64,000 nucleotides of DNA, taken from the NCBI GenBank assembly GCA_002328835.1, contig DCWN01000043.1:1-64000 (forward strand), in the 5' to 3' direction. Numbering within the stretch: position 1 is the stretch's first letter; the number at the start of each line of letters is the position of its first letter. This stretch comes from Acidobacteria bacterium UBA2161. GTDB lineage: Bacteria; Acidobacteriota; Vicinamibacteria; Vicinamibacterales; UBA823. Both the position numbers and the translations under genes were made by a program. The notes beneath the pieces are model-generated. The model was not told the origin of the DNA. It did no database searches and worked only from the letters and a program-made list of their open reading frames with translations. Below are positions 16,444-23,994 of the stretch, piece after piece.

Positions 16444-18336
16444 CGGACCGTCCGTTCGAAGCTGCCAGCCAGCCTCGCCCAGTGCGCGGAGCGCCTCGTC
16501 CCGTTCGGGGAAGTAGACGGCGACGGCGGCCAGATCATCAGGTTCGGGCGAGAACTCACGGGTCATCGGGGTGACCGCGTCCCCGCGCTTGACGGCGAGC
16601 ATCACGAAGCGCTCGTGATGTGACCGCCCGCGGGTCGCCGTCCAATCCGGGTCAGGCTCGGCGTCCGTCTCCGCCGACGCTTCCGAGCCAGAAGCGGGCG
16701 GCGTGAACGTCAGGTGCTCGACCACGACCTCGTCATGACGCCACCGGACGTCCCACCGTTCGACGTCGTGGACGGCCTCGAACAGCAGGTCGACGTCGAG
16801 GGCCTGCAGCGGTTCCGGAACCTCCCGCCCCTTGGCCGAGGCCATCGCCAGCACCCCGCGCGGCACGCCATGCGTCAGCAGGGCCTCGCGCACGAACAGC
16901 CGGTTCAAGTGTTCGTTCGCGGTCAGGCCGACGGCGGTGCCGATCAGATCGACCTGCGCGCGCAGCAGCGTCCGCTCCTCGAGCGCATCTCCGAACACGA
17001 CCGGGAACTTGGCCTCCTCGGCCTGCCGGCAGTGACGCGGGTCGGCGTCGAGAAAGACGACGACGCGCCCCGCCCGGCGCAGCTCCTCGGCCAGCGCGAG
17101 CCCCAGGCCCTGCGCTCCGAGAATGGCGACCCGGTCGCGCGTCGGCTGGCGCAGGCCGAGCAGTGAGGCGACCGGCCGTGCCATGACACCGGCTTGCACG
17201 ACCGTGCCAGCGATCGTCAGAAAGACCATCGCGCGCAGCGCGCTGCCGCCGTCCATCCCCTGGGCGTCGAGCGCGATGGCGGTGATCGACGCGATCGCCG
17301 CGGCGACGATGCCGCGGGGACCTACCAGTCCGATGAACAGCCGTTCGCGTGGCGCCAGGCCGGCGCCCCCAGTGGCGACCCAGACCGACGCGGGCCGGAT
17401 GACAAACGCGAGAATCGCCACGACCGTCAGGCCGGCCCATCCCAGCGCCCAGACGTCGTCCAGTGCGATGTCGGCTGCGAGCAGGACGAACAGCAGCCCG
17501 ATGAGCAAGACCGTCAGCCGATCCTTGAATTCCTTCAGATCGCGATCGACGGGCGTGTCGATGTTGCCGACGACGATGCCGGCCACGATCACGGCGAGGA
17601 TGCCGCTCTGTTCGATGAACGCGTTGCAGACCTCGAACAACAGGATGACGAAGGCGAGAGTGAAGACGGTTTCGTAGCGGTTGGCCACGAACCACCCGGT
17701 CCTGAGCGACCATCCGGTCAGCCCGCCCACGGCTAGGCCGGCCGCCAGTCCGAGACCGATGCTCGACGCGACATGCCCCAGCTCGCCGGCAACGGCCGAC
17801 GCCTCGGGCAGCAGGACGACCTGCAGGACCAGCGTGGCGAGCAGCGCGCCTATGGCGTCGATGAACACGCCCTCGGCCTCGAGTACCGTCTGCAGCCGCG
17901 GCTTGAGCCTCATGTCGCGCAGCAACGGGGTCACGACCGTCGGTCCGGTCACGACGACGAGGCTGCCGAAGAGCGCCGAGAGATCCCAGTCCCAGCCCAG
18001 CCCCGCGCGGGCCGCGCCGGTGGCGCCGGCGAAGGTGACGAGCGCGGCGACCGTGATCAGCCGGCGAATCGCAGCCTCCTCCCGCCGGAGTCGCGACCAC
18101 TCGAGGTTGAGGCCGCCCTCGAAGAGGATGACCGCCACGCCCAGTTCGACCAGGATGAACAGCCCGTCAGCCAAGCCCCTGGGCTGCACCCAGCCGAGGC
18201 CCTCCGGCCCGAGCGCCGCGCCGACGGCCAGCAGCGCGATGATCCCGGGCAGCTTGACCTGCTTGGAGACCGACTGCGCCACCACGCCCGCGGCGAGCGC
18301 GATGGCGATGGTCAGGCTGGGATGTTCGAACTCCAC
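16420..18336 (-). CDS. CPA1/KefB-type cation-proton antiporter with TrkA-N domain
   Basis: The protein has 638 residues. About twelve membrane helices fill residues 1-390, with the family signature ILFEGGLNLEW and GLVGPRGIVAAAIAS. The Asp of VFIDAIGALLATL lies in the transport core. Residues about 395-510 form a Rossmann-type TrkA-N/RCK domain (RVAILGAQGLGLALAEELRR, VVFLDADPRHC) that would sense nucleotide. The C-terminus is a variable cytoplasmic tail. It should exchange Na+ or K+ for protons across the inner membrane. The lipoprotein gene lies 30 bases upstream on the same strand. Confidence 0.88.
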   Translation of the reverse strand: MEFEHPSLTIAIALAAGVVAQSVSKQVKLPGIIALLAVGAALGPEGLGWVQPRGLADGLFILVELGVAVILFEGGLNLEWSRLRREEAAIRRLITVAALVTFAGATGAARAGLGWDWDLSALFGSLVVVTGPTVVTPLLRDMRLKPRLQTVLEAEGVFIDAIGALLATLVLQVVLLPEASAVAGELGHVASSIGLGLAAGLAVGGLTGWSLRTGWFVANRYETVFTLAFVILLFEVCNAFIEQSGILAVIVAGIVVGNIDTPVDRDLKEFKDRLTVLLIGLLFVLLAADIALDDVWALGWAGLTVVAILAFVIRPASVWVATGGAGLAPRERLFIGLVGPRGIVAAAIASITAIALDAQGMDGGSALRAMVFLTIAGTVVQAGVMARPVASLLGLRQPTRDRVAILGAQGLGLALAEELRRAGRVVVFLDADPRHCRQAEEAKFPVVFGDALEERTLLRAQVDLIGTAVGLTANEHLNRLFVREALLTHGVPRGVLAMASAKGREVPEPLQALDVDLLFEAVHDVERWDVRWRHDEVVVEHLTFTPPASGSEASAETDAEPDPDWTATRGRSHHERFVMLAVKRGDAVTPMTREFSPEPDDLAAVAVYFPERDEALRALGEAGWQLRTDGPLGRDAPG

Positions 18337-18366
18337 GGGAATGTCAGCGGACCGCTGGGCGCCCGC

Positions 18367-18798
18367 TCATCGGACGTAGCCGAGCGCGAGGAGGCGATCT
18401 TTGAGTTCGGCGTCGATGACGGCTTCGCTGGTCTCGAGGAGCGCCGAGCGCGTCAGCGCCGCCTCCATCAGTTCGACCATCAGGTGGCGCCGGGCCACCA
18501 GCGGCAACTCGATGATCGATTGATCGCCCACGCCCAAGACGAACGGCGTCCGGCGAGCCCAGCGTTCGTCATGGTCGTGCCAGCCCTCGACGAGCAGCGC
18601 GCGGGCGTCGGGGGTGCCGAGGTTGATGACCTCACGCTCGACGAGCGGTTGTGAGAACGGCCGCCGCTCGACGAAGTCGTAGACGATCGGATCGGGCGCG
18701 CCGAATGTGCAGCCCGAGACGACGAGCGCGCAGGCCACGGCCGAAAGCCAGGACGCGGTCACTGGGTGATGTGAGGAACCGGCGAGGAGCAACTTCAT
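18367..18798 (-). CDS. Lipoprotein, probably an internally deleted sulfatase-like gene
   Basis: The 143-residue protein has a lipoprotein signal (ACALVVSGC). Its central part (EREVINLGTPDARALLVEGW, then RTPFVLGVGDQSIIELPL) resembles the short beta domain that precedes the catalytic domain in large lipoprotein sulfatases of this group. Its last residues LKDRLLALGYVR resemble a sulfatase C-terminus. The catalytic core between them is absent, so an in-frame internal deletion is the likely origin. It could still be a genuine small lipoprotein. Function unknown. Confidence 0.55.
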   Translation of the reverse strand: MKLLLAGSSHHPVTASWLSAVACALVVSGCTFGAPDPIVYDFVERRPFSQPLVEREVINLGTPDARALLVEGWHDHDERWARRTPFVLGVGDQSIIELPLVARRHLMVELMEAALTRSALLETSEAVIDAELKDRLLALGYVR

Positions 18799-18838
18799 CG
18801 CAATGGAGAAGGTCGCTCGACGGAGACCACGGTGCGGC

Positions 18839-19906
18839 CTACCGGAAGCGGGTCAAGGTGACGTCGATCGAGCGTTCTCGGCGCTCGCACGGCTGCCACT
18901 GCACGAGGATCGGGCTTTGGAAGGTGCCCTCGGCCAGCGCGCCGTGGCCAGCCTCGTCGTGGTCCGAGACGAGCAGGCTGACCGACCGCTTCATTCGGAG
19001 GAAGCGGCGCGCGGGCGCGCCGATGAAGCGGGCGAGAATCTTTTCCACGACCGATTCGTTCAGGCCCAGCGCGTCCACCAGCTCGTTGAAGACGCGAACC
19101 ATGTCGTACTTGGCGTAGCCGATCGTCTTGTTCGGAATGGCACGCGGGTCCGCGAGCAGATGGCGGCTCTTCTCGGCCATGAACCGCAGGGGGTTGCGGA
19201 TGACCTCGGCGAGGTCGTGCTGCATCAGCAGCGTTTCGTACTCGTTGACGGTCAGGCCGGCCTGGTGCTCGCCGGGTGCCAGGGCGATGCGGATACGGCC
19301 CTTGTCGACGCCGTGCCGGGTGATCAACTCCTGGCATCGCTCGTAGAGGCCGACGCGTCGATCCTTCAGGTTCACGGAGTCGACCGGATGCTCGGAGATC
19401 GGTACCGTCATCCGCTCGCGCGCGACCTCTTCCTCCGAATTGTACCCGAGGATGCTCGTCGTGCGTTGCCGCGGGCGGCCATCGTTGACGCCGTCGAGAT
19501 CGATGAAATAGACCGGCTCGCCACTGCGGCGCCGATAGGTCACGCAGCTGCGGAGCCCGGCGCTGATGAAGGCGAGGTGCGAGTCGGCGTTGCGAGGCTC
19601 GACGCGGCGCTGGGCTTCCGAGAGTTCCTCGCGCAGGTGGAGTTCATCGTGCCGATAGCCGCCGCCTTCGGGGAACACCGCGCGGAAGAAGCTGAGATAC
19701 GGCGCCACACCGTCCCGCGTCCGGTTCAACCGCATCGCCAGGCTCTGGTCGAGATAGCCCGCGGTCGTATGGTACGAGCAGTAGAGCGCGCGCGGAAATC
19801 GCTCGACGAGATCGCCGTGAGTGTCCGCAGCGCGCTCGCGGACGTCTACGACGTCAACACGACTGCGCGGGCTGATCTCGAGGGTGACTTCGGCCGGTGA
19901 GGGCAT
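18839..19906 (-). CDS. YjbQ (UPF0047)-like protein with long C-terminal extension
   Basis: Residues about 1-150 of 355 carry the UPF0047/YjbQ signatures: ALYCSYHTTAGYLDQSL (His/Thr pocket) and RNADSHLAFISAGL (the NADSH box). YjbQ proteins are about 140 residues, and some have a thiamin-phosphate-synthase-like activity. Here about 200 more residues follow, with ILGYNSEEEVARERMTVPIS, NEYETLLMQHDLAEVIRNPL and a basic end. No known domain was recognised in the extension. The gene stands alone on the minus strand between a relic lipoprotein and the MtfA gene. Confidence 0.7.
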   Translation of the reverse strand: MPSPAEVTLEISPRSRVDVVDVRERAADTHGDLVERFPRALYCSYHTTAGYLDQSLAMRLNRTRDGVAPYLSFFRAVFPEGGGYRHDELHLREELSEAQRRVEPRNADSHLAFISAGLRSCVTYRRRSGEPVYFIDLDGVNDGRPRQRTTSILGYNSEEEVARERMTVPISEHPVDSVNLKDRRVGLYERCQELITRHGVDKGRIRIALAPGEHQAGLTVNEYETLLMQHDLAEVIRNPLRFMAEKSRHLLADPRAIPNKTIGYAKYDMVRVFNELVDALGLNESVVEKILARFIGAPARRFLRMKRSVSLLVSDHDEAGHGALAEGTFQSPILVQWQPCERRERSIDVTLTRFR

Positions 19907-19963
19907 GGTCTAGCGTCGAAATGGCCTGATCTAGCTCTAGTCTACTACACTCGGGGCTCCGCC

Positions 19964-20206
19964 ATGCCGAGGGTGCCGCGATACTCCCGTGAGCCGTTTC
20001 CGGCCTACCGCTTCGTTCCGGGCGAGCATCCGCACCCGACCCGCGACCCGGCCGGCCACTCTTTCGGCCGCCCGGAGGCGGTCGTGCCGCCGTCGCCCGA
20101 GACGTGGCGGCCGGCCTGCTACGCCGGTCCATGGGAAGTGCCGGAACAGCGGGCTGCCGGCAACCACGGGCCTGCTTCGACGACGCGGCGATCGGGCCGC
20201 CGATGA
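19964..20206 (+). pseudogene. DUF309-type protein, N-terminal relic
   Basis: The frame begins MPRVPRYSREPFPAYRFVPG, then HPHPTRDPAGHSFG. This is the proline-rich opening seen in DUF309 proteins. After about 45 residues the sequence loses the family's helical core (the ..YN..W..AHE.WE. part is missing) and drifts to a stop. It ends 37 bases before the MtfA gene. It is probably a truncated relic. Confidence 0.4.
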
Positions 20207-20243
20207 GCACGTTGGTCATGCCCGAGGCCTCCGGGGAGGGCTG

Positions 20244-21014
20244 ATGCTGGGCTTCTTCCAACGTCGGCGCCGTCGCCGCATCGGTGCTGCGCCGTTTCCC
20301 GATCGGTGCCTGGACGTGCTCGGTCGCAACGCGCCGTTCTATGCCCGGCTGCCCGAAGGCGACAAGCGCGAACTGCAGCGCCACATCATCGTCTTCCTCG
20401 ATGAGAAGACATTCGAGGGGTGCGGCGATCTCGAGTTGACCGAGGAGATGGCGGTCACCGTCGCGGCGCATGCGTGCCGGTTGCTGCTCCACCGCGAGAC
20501 CAACTACTACCCGACCGTGTCGTCGATCCTCATCTATCCGGAGGCCTATGTGGCTCCGGTCGTCGAGGAGTCGGACGACTGGTTCGTCACCGAAGGGGAG
20601 GAGGATCGCGAGGGCGAGGCGTCACGCTACGGGACGGTCGTGCTATCGTGGGCCGAAGTCCTGTCAGGCATCAGGGCCGAGGGGGAGGGCCGGAATCTGG
20701 TGATTCACGAGTTCTCACACCAACTCGACATGGAAGACGGCGAGGCCGATGGAGCGCCGCCGCTGCCCAGCCGGCGGCACTACGCCGAGTGGTCCGCGGT
20801 CCTCGGCCGGGAGTACGACCGGCTGCGTGCGGACGCCGATCGAGGCCAGCCCACCCTGCTCGACCCGTACGGTGCCGAGGACCCGGCAGAGTTCTTTGCG
20901 GTGGCGAGTGAGTGCTTCTTCGAGCAGCCGGCTTCGCTGCGGGCCTCACACCCCGACCTGTACGGGCAACTGCAGCTGTTCTATCAGCAGGATCCGGTCC
21001 GGTTCTCGAGGTGA
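20244..21014 (+). CDS. mtfA: MtfA-family zinc peptidase
   Basis: The 256-residue protein has the HExxH zinc site HEFSHQLDME (about residues 153-162) and the third-ligand region AEFFAVASECFFEQP (about 208-222), as in MtfA (DgsA anti-repressor). E. coli MtfA is a cytosolic aminopeptidase that also binds the glucose regulator Mlc. The conserved VSSILIYPEAYVAP and VVLSWAEVLSG segments agree. The start at 20244 follows GGGGAGGG. The role of Mlc binding here is unknown. Confidence 0.88.
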   Translation: MLGFFQRRRRRRIGAAPFPDRCLDVLGRNAPFYARLPEGDKRELQRHIIVFLDEKTFEGCGDLELTEEMAVTVAAHACRLLLHRETNYYPTVSSILIYPEAYVAPVVEESDDWFVTEGEEDREGEASRYGTVVLSWAEVLSGIRAEGEGRNLVIHEFSHQLDMEDGEADGAPPLPSRRHYAEWSAVLGREYDRLRADADRGQPTLLDPYGAEDPAEFFAVASECFFEQPASLRASHPDLYGQLQLFYQQDPVRFSR

Positions 21015-21032
21015 GGCCTCGGGGGGGTGCTT

Positions 21033-21176
21033 GTGGTACGTAAAGGAGAAGTCCTGTACCGATATCTCGCCGCGTTGTTCTGTGCCCTGGTCGTCGGGTG
21101 CGGCGGCGCGCCGGAGCCCGCGGTCGACTCCATGCCGGCGGCCAAGGTACCCGCGCCGTCGTGCATGGTCATATGA
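21033..21176 (+). CDS. Small lipoprotein, 47 residues
   Basis: The GTG at 21033 begins a short frame with a hydrophobic core and the lipobox ALVVGC, followed by a 23-residue Pro/Ala-rich tail. An AAAGGAG sits inside the first codons, so the true start could be the CTG at 21054. The stop lies in a 12-base perfect palindrome, GGTCATATGACC (21167-21178). Function unknown; it may be a structural or entericidin-like peptide. Confidence 0.45.
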   Translation: MVRKGEVLYRYLAALFCALVVGCGGAPEPAVDSMPAAKVPAPSCMVI

Positions 21177-21354
21177 CCTAATCAATACCGCGTATCTACC
21201 ATTTCCGCTTCACTCGGCTTCACTACAGTTCACAGGATCGCCCGCCGATACTCGCGTACGAGGGCCGTTCGAGACGGCCCGAGCATCGCCGGCGACGCCA
21301 GCCTCCCCGGCGGTCCGGGAGGGGGCGGGCGTTGCCATCTTCGGAGGTCGAGTC

Positions 21355-22269
21355 ATGACGAGCGAGAACAGTTTCCCTCAGACAGAGAATCAACCGGCTC
21401 AGACGATGCAGCCCAGTTTCGGCTCCCGGCTGCGCGCGGTCGCGTTGTGGTCGCTCGTCTTCTTGGTCGTGGTTGCCGCGGCGTTCGGGACCGGGTACTT
21501 CCTGCAGGAGCGCGAGATCCTCGACCTCCGTCACCAACTGGTCGCCGTCAAGGCCGACGCCGCTTCGGACATCGCCACGCTCGAACGTCGCGTGCTGGAG
21601 GCCGAGAAGACTCAACTCGAGCATGCCCTCGAGCGCGCGTCGCTGAACCTGACGTTGAACCGCGTGCTCGCGCCCCTGCCGCTGGCACTGGCCGACGTGG
21701 AGCAGCGGAACTTCGGTCATGCGATGGAGCGGATCGCAACGGCACGACGCGCACTCGATGCTCCTGGCATTTCCCAGGCGGTGCGAGAGGTCGCCGGCGG
21801 GAGGCTCGACGCCATCACTCGGGAAATCACGACCGAGCTGAGGCAGCTGCAGCAGGCGGGCATCGGGAATCGGCTCGCGGTCAGTGCGCACGCGCTCGAA
21901 CGGGTGCTGGTCACACGGGATGACACTGGGGTGTTCGTCGAACCGTTGATGCCGATGGCGGGTATGCCGGTGGAGACGCCGCCGGCGTTGACCGCCGGGC
22001 CGGCCACCCCGCCGGCATGGGAGCCGATCGAGCCGGCCGCGCCGCAGCCCGAGCCAGCCTGCGTCGAGGAGCGGCTCGTGCCGAGCGTGACGCTCGAGAC
22101 CGAGAACGCCGCGGCCAGGACGGCGGTCGGGCCGGGGCCGGCAGCGTTCCGGACGACGCCACCGGCATCTGGCCGGCCTACGCGCCGGTCGAGCCTCCGA
22201 GCTAGCCTGGGTGGACGGTCAGGATCGGCGTGGGAGGCCGTGGTACAGCGTGCGTGTCCCCGAGCCTAG
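21355..22269 (+). CDS. Membrane-anchored coiled-coil protein (paralog of 25507-26259)
   Basis: Starting at ATG 21355 with CGGAGG upstream, the protein has a cytoplasmic N-tail, one membrane helix (about residues 30-50) and a coiled coil (ATLERRVLEAEKTQLEHALE). A helical domain follows, LTLNRVLAPLPLALADVEQ.NFGHAMERI, and then a Pro/Glu-rich tail. The second copy at 25507 shares the whole order. Near 22130 the +1 frame has a better end (DDATGIWPAYAPVEPPS, stop at 22205) that avoids the 51-base overlap with the converging methyltransferase gene, so the printed C-terminus may be a frameshift artefact. Function unknown. Confidence 0.65.
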   Translation: MTSENSFPQTENQPAQTMQPSFGSRLRAVALWSLVFLVVVAAAFGTGYFLQEREILDLRHQLVAVKADAASDIATLERRVLEAEKTQLEHALERASLNLTLNRVLAPLPLALADVEQRNFGHAMERIATARRALDAPGISQAVREVAGGRLDAITREITTELRQLQQAGIGNRLAVSAHALERVLVTRDDTGVFVEPLMPMAGMPVETPPALTAGPATPPAWEPIEPAAPQPEPACVEERLVPSVTLETENAAARTAVGPGPAAFRTTPPASGRPTRRSSLRASLGGRSGSAWEAVVQRACPRA

Positions 22270-23622
22270 CGGTTCCTTCGCCACGACGTCGAACGCCTCC
22301 AAAAGCACCGCTTCGAAGCGTTCGATCGTGTAGCCGTCGGCGAGAACGTCCCGGTTCCTCAGTAGCCGCTCTACCATCGGATCGTCGCGGGTGACGAACT
22401 CGACGACAACCTCGGCCCCGGATTCCGCGAGCCACTCGACGAAGTCCGGGAGCGGCACGTTCCGGCCGATAACGATGTGATGCATCAGCGCCAGGCAGAG
22501 CATCAGGTCCGGGCGGGCCCGGTCGAGTAAGGCCGGCCGTTCGAGGCCCCGCCAACCGAGCGGTGGGGTCGGGTCGGCGACGTTGCCGACAAGCGGCAGG
22601 ATGTTGCGGGTGGGCTCGAGTTTGACCGCGCCGTAGAGTCGTTCGATGGCGAGGTGATCGCCGTCGATCGCCACGACCTGACCAGTGTTCTCCGCCGCGA
22701 TACGTGAGTACAGGCCGGTGTTGCAGCCGACATCCCAGACCAGGTCCCGCCGCCGCTCCCCGACCACACGCTGCACGAACGCCGCCTTCTGTTGCTGGTC
22801 GCCGTCGGTGTAGGTGTTGCACGTCGTGTACTCCGACCACGTCGAGTCCGGCGGATCCCAGCGCAGTCCATCGACGAGCCGCCGCATCCGGGACACGTTG
22901 TTCTTGACGAGGGCCGCGCTGAACCCGGCTCTTCGCAGATCGGTCTTCACATCGCGCTCGGTGTCCTGGTAGCGCGCCTGGACCTTCGACAGGAGGTACA
23001 CGTGAGTCAGCACACCGGCGCGCAGATAGTCCCGGAGCGCCAGCACGCGCCGCAGGTGCATCGGCTCGATCCCTTCCAGGCTCCCGCGGAGCCACGGCTG
23101 GAAGGGCACGTCCTTGTAGGCCTGGAGCAGGAGCGGATAGAGAAAGAGCTGGCAGAACTGCCGGTAGCCCACCCACGGTTCACCCGGTTCGGCGATCGTG
23201 AACGAGGCCATGTCGATGAAGGTGGGCTGCACGCCGAACCATTGCACGTTGAACGGCGTGGCATCCTTCAGGGTCATCCCCTCATCGAGTGCGGCGAGCA
23301 ATAGATCGAGCTGCAGCAGCGCGGCGTCGCGCAGCATCCCGAAACACCACTCGTAGGGGTACGACACGACCGGCACCGGCTGGTGTTCGAGCACGGCGAC
23401 CCAGCTCGGATCGAGCTCGGGTAGCCCGGCGCGATCGTCGACAGGAATGGTGTCTATGAGGCGCCCGTCCGCGACGAATGCGCTGAAGAAAGTCGTGTCC
23501 GACAGGTGTTGCCAGTCACGGAGCGCATCCGCGCTCAGACACCTGAAGATGCGGTTCTCGTGTCGAAAGATCCGCGCGGCTGGGTCGCGAAACGACCCCG
23601 GTTCGTAGCGGGTCGCCGCCAT
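22219..23622 (-). CDS. Kinase-like domain fused to a SAM methyltransferase
   Basis: Residues about 60-180 look like a shortened protein-kinase-like fold. LKDATPFNVQWFGVQPTFID recalls the catalytic HxDxxxxN loop followed by the metal-binding D[FM] motif, and PYEWCFGMLRDAALLQLDLL precedes it. Residues about 285-467 are a class I methyltransferase (LVWDVGCNTGLYSRIAAE motif I, VVAIDGDHLAIERL). Total 467. NoeA-like nodulation proteins have a related layout. The substrate may be a polysaccharide or lipid, but this is inference. The gene is preceded by a 43-base hairpin and by the small YLDPGAG membrane protein on the same strand. Confidence 0.7.
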   Translation of the reverse strand: MAATRYEPGSFRDPAARIFRHENRIFRCLSADALRDWQHLSDTTFFSAFVADGRLIDTIPVDDRAGLPELDPSWVAVLEHQPVPVVSYPYEWCFGMLRDAALLQLDLLLAALDEGMTLKDATPFNVQWFGVQPTFIDMASFTIAEPGEPWVGYRQFCQLFLYPLLLQAYKDVPFQPWLRGSLEGIEPMHLRRVLALRDYLRAGVLTHVYLLSKVQARYQDTERDVKTDLRRAGFSAALVKNNVSRMRRLVDGLRWDPPDSTWSEYTTCNTYTDGDQQQKAAFVQRVVGERRRDLVWDVGCNTGLYSRIAAENTGQVVAIDGDHLAIERLYGAVKLEPTRNILPLVGNVADPTPPLGWRGLERPALLDRARPDLMLCLALMHHIVIGRNVPLPDFVEWLAESGAEVVVEFVTRDDPMVERLLRNRDVLADGYTIERFEAVLLEAFDVVAKEPLGSGTRTLYHGLPRRS

Positions 23623-23633
23623 CTGGCTGGGTT

Positions 23634-23676
23634 GACCCCTGGATCGTCGGGCCGCGGCCCGACGGTGTCAGGGGTT
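23634..23676. promoter_or_regulatory. Long hairpin between the small membrane protein and the methyltransferase
   Basis: ACCCCTG-GAT-CGTCGGGCCG pairs with CGGCCCGACG-GTGT-CAGGGGT. It begins at the stop codon of the upstream gene and ends 12 bases before the methyltransferase start, so it overlaps the AGGGG that could serve as its ribosome site. There is no T-run on the minus strand side. It could reduce translation of the second gene. Confidence 0.6.
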
Positions 23677-23898
23677 CTCGGCGTCGGAGTCTCGGCGTTT
23701 GAACTGCAGCGTCAGACGGTGCCAGAGCAGCTTGGCGAACACGGCCCCGGCAGCAACGCCCCCGAGTGCCAGTTGCACGAGCAAACTGCCGGCACCGGGA
23801 TCGAGATAGGCCTCGACCGGTGCCTCCGAGACGACGAGCAGCAGCAGCACGGGCAGTCCCGCGTGCACGAGCTGGTTCGGCTGTCTTGGATTCCCCAT
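23668..23898 (-). CDS. Small YLDPGAG membrane protein (paralog of 7439-7672)
   Basis: The protein has 76 residues from ATG at 23896-23898: a hydrophobic segment LPVLLLLVVSEAPVEA, then AYLDPGAGSLLVQLALGG, a second helix and the basic tail HRLTLQFKRRD. It is clearly homologous to 7439-7672. It lies upstream of the kinase-like/methyltransferase gene on the same strand, so the two probably work together at the membrane. Function unknown. Confidence 0.75.
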   Translation of the reverse strand: MGNPRQPNQLVHAGLPVLLLLVVSEAPVEAYLDPGAGSLLVQLALGGVAAGAVFAKLLWHRLTLQFKRRDSDAENP

Positions 23899-23973
23899 CG
23901 AGCCCTCGCCACGTGATGATGACGTGACAATAGATGATAGCACAGCGCTGCACACGGACCGGGTGTCAAACGA

Positions 23974-23982
23974 TGGTACAAT
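23974..23982 (+). promoter_or_regulatory. Extended -10 promoter of nhaC
   Basis: The sequence TGGTACAAT holds a TGn extension and a good -10 hexamer (TACAAT, 23977-23982). No clear -35 box is present. The nhaC GTG is 13 bases beyond the -10, so the leader would be very short. Confidence 0.45.
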
Positions 23983-23994
23983 CCGCTGCCTGCC

